Shown: piece by piece, positions 39,147 through 40,289 of the stretch
Layout of the letters: every line of letters starts with the position of its first letter
Numbering within the stretch: the stretch's first letter is position 1
Source of the DNA: Candidatus Woesearchaeota archaeon
Lineage (GTDB): Archaea > Nanobdellota > Nanobdellia > Woesearchaeales > UBA525
Length of the DNA: 40,289 nucleotides
Assembly (NCBI GenBank): GCA_014874255.1
Contig: JACWAN010000018.1
Span: 1-40,289 of the forward strand
Direction of reading: 5' to 3'
The notes under the pieces: model-generated
Database searches by the model: none
What the model saw: the letters and a program-made list of their open reading frames with translations, nothing else
What the model was told of the DNA's origin: nothing
Translations under genes and position numbers: made by a program

Positions 39147-39698
39147 ATGAAGGACGCCGTGAAGAACCTGCTGGGACGGAAGATCGCCGGAGACGCGGCC
39201 GTCCCGACTGACAGGACCGATGAGGAGTTCGAGCGTCTCGGCCATGAACTCAGGAAGGAGGTCTCATCCATCTTCGGCCGGAGCCTCGCCATCAGGGAGG
39301 TGGACACGGGGAGCGACAACTCCCCCGAGATCGAGCTCAACAATCTCACGACGCCGCACTACGACATCGAGCGCTTCGGCGTCTCCTTCGTCGCCTCCCC
39401 GCGGCACGCGGACGCGCTCGCCGTGACGGGGCCGGTCACCCGCAACATGGCTGACGCGCTCCGGCGGACGTACGACGCGACCCCGGCGCCGAAGCTCGTC
39501 ATCGCCATCGGGGACGACGCCTGCGACGGCGGCCTCCTCAAAGGGTCGTACGCGGTGCTCGGCGGCGTGGACAAGGTGCTGCCGGTCGACCTCAAGATCC
39601 CGGGGAACCCGCCGACGCCCGAGGAGATCATGCGCGGGCTGCTCCGCCTCATGGCGGCCATACGCGACCGCAAGGCCACGCAACACAAACATCGCTAA
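39147..39698 (+). CDS. hyfI: Hydrogenase-like small subunit (HyfI/NuoB-like) lacking all cluster Cys
   Basis: 183 residues from the ATG at 39147 (GAGGGATG upstream; ATGs at 39120 and 39132 are alternatives). The fold is clear: EIELNNLTTPHYDIERFGVS, VASPRHADALAVTGPVTRNM, GGVDKVLPVDLKIPG and PPTPEEIMRGLL. The four cysteines that hold the N2-type [4Fe-4S] cluster are changed to Asp57, Pro60, Asp124 and Asn154 (SDNSP for SCNGC; GDDA for GDCA; PGNPP for PGCPP). One unrelated Cys remains (126). No ferredoxin-like subunit gene follows, so the complex has no visible electron path. Confidence 0.92.
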   Translation: MKDAVKNLLGRKIAGDAAVPTDRTDEEFERLGHELRKEVSSIFGRSLAIREVDTGSDNSPEIELNNLTTPHYDIERFGVSFVASPRHADALAVTGPVTRNMADALRRTYDATPAPKLVIAIGDDACDGGLLKGSYAVLGGVDKVLPVDLKIPGNPPTPEEIMRGLLRLMAAIRDRKATQHKHR

Positions 39699-39706
39699 GC
39701 GTCGCG

Positions 39707-39715
39707 CATTTAAAC
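39707..39715 (+). promoter_or_regulatory. TATA box of the endonuclease V-like gene
   Basis: CATTTAAAC, 22-30 bp before the ATG at 39737; near-leaderless mRNA, separate from the hydrogenase-like operon. Confidence 0.55.
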
Positions 39716-39736
39716 GCCAGTCACCGCCTCTTCCTG

Positions 39737-40186
39737 ATGGTCCGCGTCAACCTCGTCGATCCGTCCGTGCTGACGGACCAGCATCTCGTCGCGGAATATG
39801 ATGAGATATTGATGCTGCTCGGCTACGTCAGACGGTATCCGTCGCGGGAAGGGATCCCGTCCTCGTACCGGCTCGGCAAGGGGCACATCCTCTTCTTCAA
39901 GGACAAGCTGGTCTATCTCAAGAGACGGCACGGACTCCTGAAGACGGAGATGCGAAAAAGGGGATTCAGACCTACGAGAACGATTACGTTGAACGAGTTC
40001 CCGAAGAGCCTGCGGAACGACTGGACGCCGAGAGAGAAGGATTACGAGATCATCAAGACGCGGCTGCGCGAGAAGCTGGAGAAGAAACCCGCGTATTACC
40101 GCTATTACGGAAAACACGAGAGCGAAGCATTCTTACGGGGACTATTGGATGAACCTCCCCGGGCTAAAGCCCGGGGTATCTGTTGA
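39737..40186 (+). CDS. Pyrimidine-dimer DNA glycosylase (T4 endonuclease V-like)
   Basis: 149 residues. It should remove UV-made cyclobutane pyrimidine dimers and nick the strand (base excision). The match to T4 DenV runs end to end: MVRVNL at the start, LTDQHLVAEYDEI with Glu20 and catalytic Glu23, LGKGHILFFKDKLVYLKRR and EKLEKKPAYYRYYGK. Residue 2, whose alpha-amino group is the nucleophile, is Val instead of Thr. The last 15 or so residues (to PPRAKARGIC) are coded by the palindromic end of an IS200/IS605-type element, so the native C-terminus was probably replaced on insertion. Confidence 0.88.
   Translation: MVRVNLVDPSVLTDQHLVAEYDEILMLLGYVRRYPSREGIPSSYRLGKGHILFFKDKLVYLKRRHGLLKTEMRKRGFRPTRTITLNEFPKSLRNDWTPREKDYEIIKTRLREKLEKKPAYYRYYGKHESEAFLRGLLDEPPRAKARGIC
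40157..40176. mobile_element. Terminal hairpin of an IS200/IS605-type element
   Basis: CCCCGGGC-TAAA-GCCCGGGG, a perfect 8-bp stem with a 4-base loop at the boundary between the endonuclease V gene and the transposase fragment. Subterminal hairpins of this kind are the recognition ends of IS200/IS605 elements. Confidence 0.65.
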
Positions 40187-40289
40187 GTAATGTTTGTGTT
40201 CTTCCGCCTCTGTTGCTCTGTGCAATGTAGTGTTGTATCGCGTCGGCGCTGACGCTGCCGACGCTCCGGAAGAACTTGCCAGGGCTCCA
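40164..40289 (-). CDS. IS200/IS605-type transposase (TnpA), C-terminal part, cut by the window end
   Basis: The 41 C-terminal residues of a Y1 (HUH) transposase run in from the window edge: WSPGKFFRSVGSVSADAIQHYIAQS. The Tyr in HYI is in the position of the catalytic tyrosine. The TAG stop lies within the terminal hairpin, so coding sequence and IS end overlap. The rest of the element is outside the window. Confidence 0.7.
   Translation of the reverse strand, partial: WSPGKFFRSVGSVSADAIQHYIAQSNRGGRTQTLLNRYPGL

Noticed and set aside
1-40289. tRNA, rRNA or CRISPR loci
   Set aside because: I found no tRNA-like cloverleaf with a GGTTCGA-type arm, no rRNA sequence and no regular repeat-spacer array.

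Overview
The window is about 40.3 kb of GC-rich DNA that reads as archaeal. It encodes a homodimer-type archaeal NAC (NAC plus UBA domains) and a short archaeal Sec61-beta. It has Lrp/AsnC and ArsR regulators, and A/T-rich BRE/TATA-like boxes sit 20-40 bp before most operon starts, many of them leaderless or nearly so. Gene content (diversity-generating retroelement, helical and membrane proteins of unknown function, hydrogenase-4-like operon) suggests a DPANN-type archaeon, perhaps Woesearchaeota-like. That placement is inference; there is no rRNA or tRNA gene in the window.

Layout. 0.1-4.7 kb: an MTH1-like Nudix hydrolase, a frameshifted membrane protein, a histidine-phosphatase gene broken by an amber codon, a membrane-anchored winged-helix protein, a DedA protein and an alpha/beta-hydrolase–glycosyltransferase fusion. 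4.8-9.4 kb: a copper island on the minus strand (ArsR-type regulator with an operator over its own start, CopA ATPase, anchored cupredoxin, HMA/Met-rich membrane protein, HMA chaperone). 9.9-19.3 kb: mixed metabolism and repair (aldo/keto reductase, CDGSH protein, aldehyde dehydrogenase, acetolactate synthase, MarC, Dus, CoA-binding protein, MutY). 19.4-23.9 kb: a large polytopic membrane protein, a translationally coupled pair of helical proteins and a THUMP methyltransferase. 23.8-26.0 kb: a complete diversity-generating retroelement (DGR). 26.1-31.2 kb: a DUF3850 protein, a ThyA-fold protein lacking its catalytic cysteine, a wHTH protein, an Lrp/AsnC regulator and a ClC channel. 31.6-32.1 kb: sec61-beta and NAC. 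32.5-39.7 kb: a six-gene, tightly overlapping hydrogenase-4/complex-I-like operon (B-C-E-F-G-I). 39.7-40.3 kb: a T4 endonuclease V homologue running into the end of an IS200/IS605-type element.

Three systems stand out. (1) The DGR has a template repeat and a variable repeat that differ only where the template has adenine, apart from a 6-bp gap. (2) The hydrogenase-like operon keeps its ion-pump subunits, but its large subunit has lost all four Ni ligand cysteines and its small subunit has lost all four cluster cysteines, so no recognisable metal site remains. (3) Two families of structured elements fill most of the larger intergenic gaps. One has six good copies plus one doubtful copy and the other has four. 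Their closing stems differ in sequence between copies but stay complementary, with G·U pairs that make sense on one strand only. I do not recognise either family.
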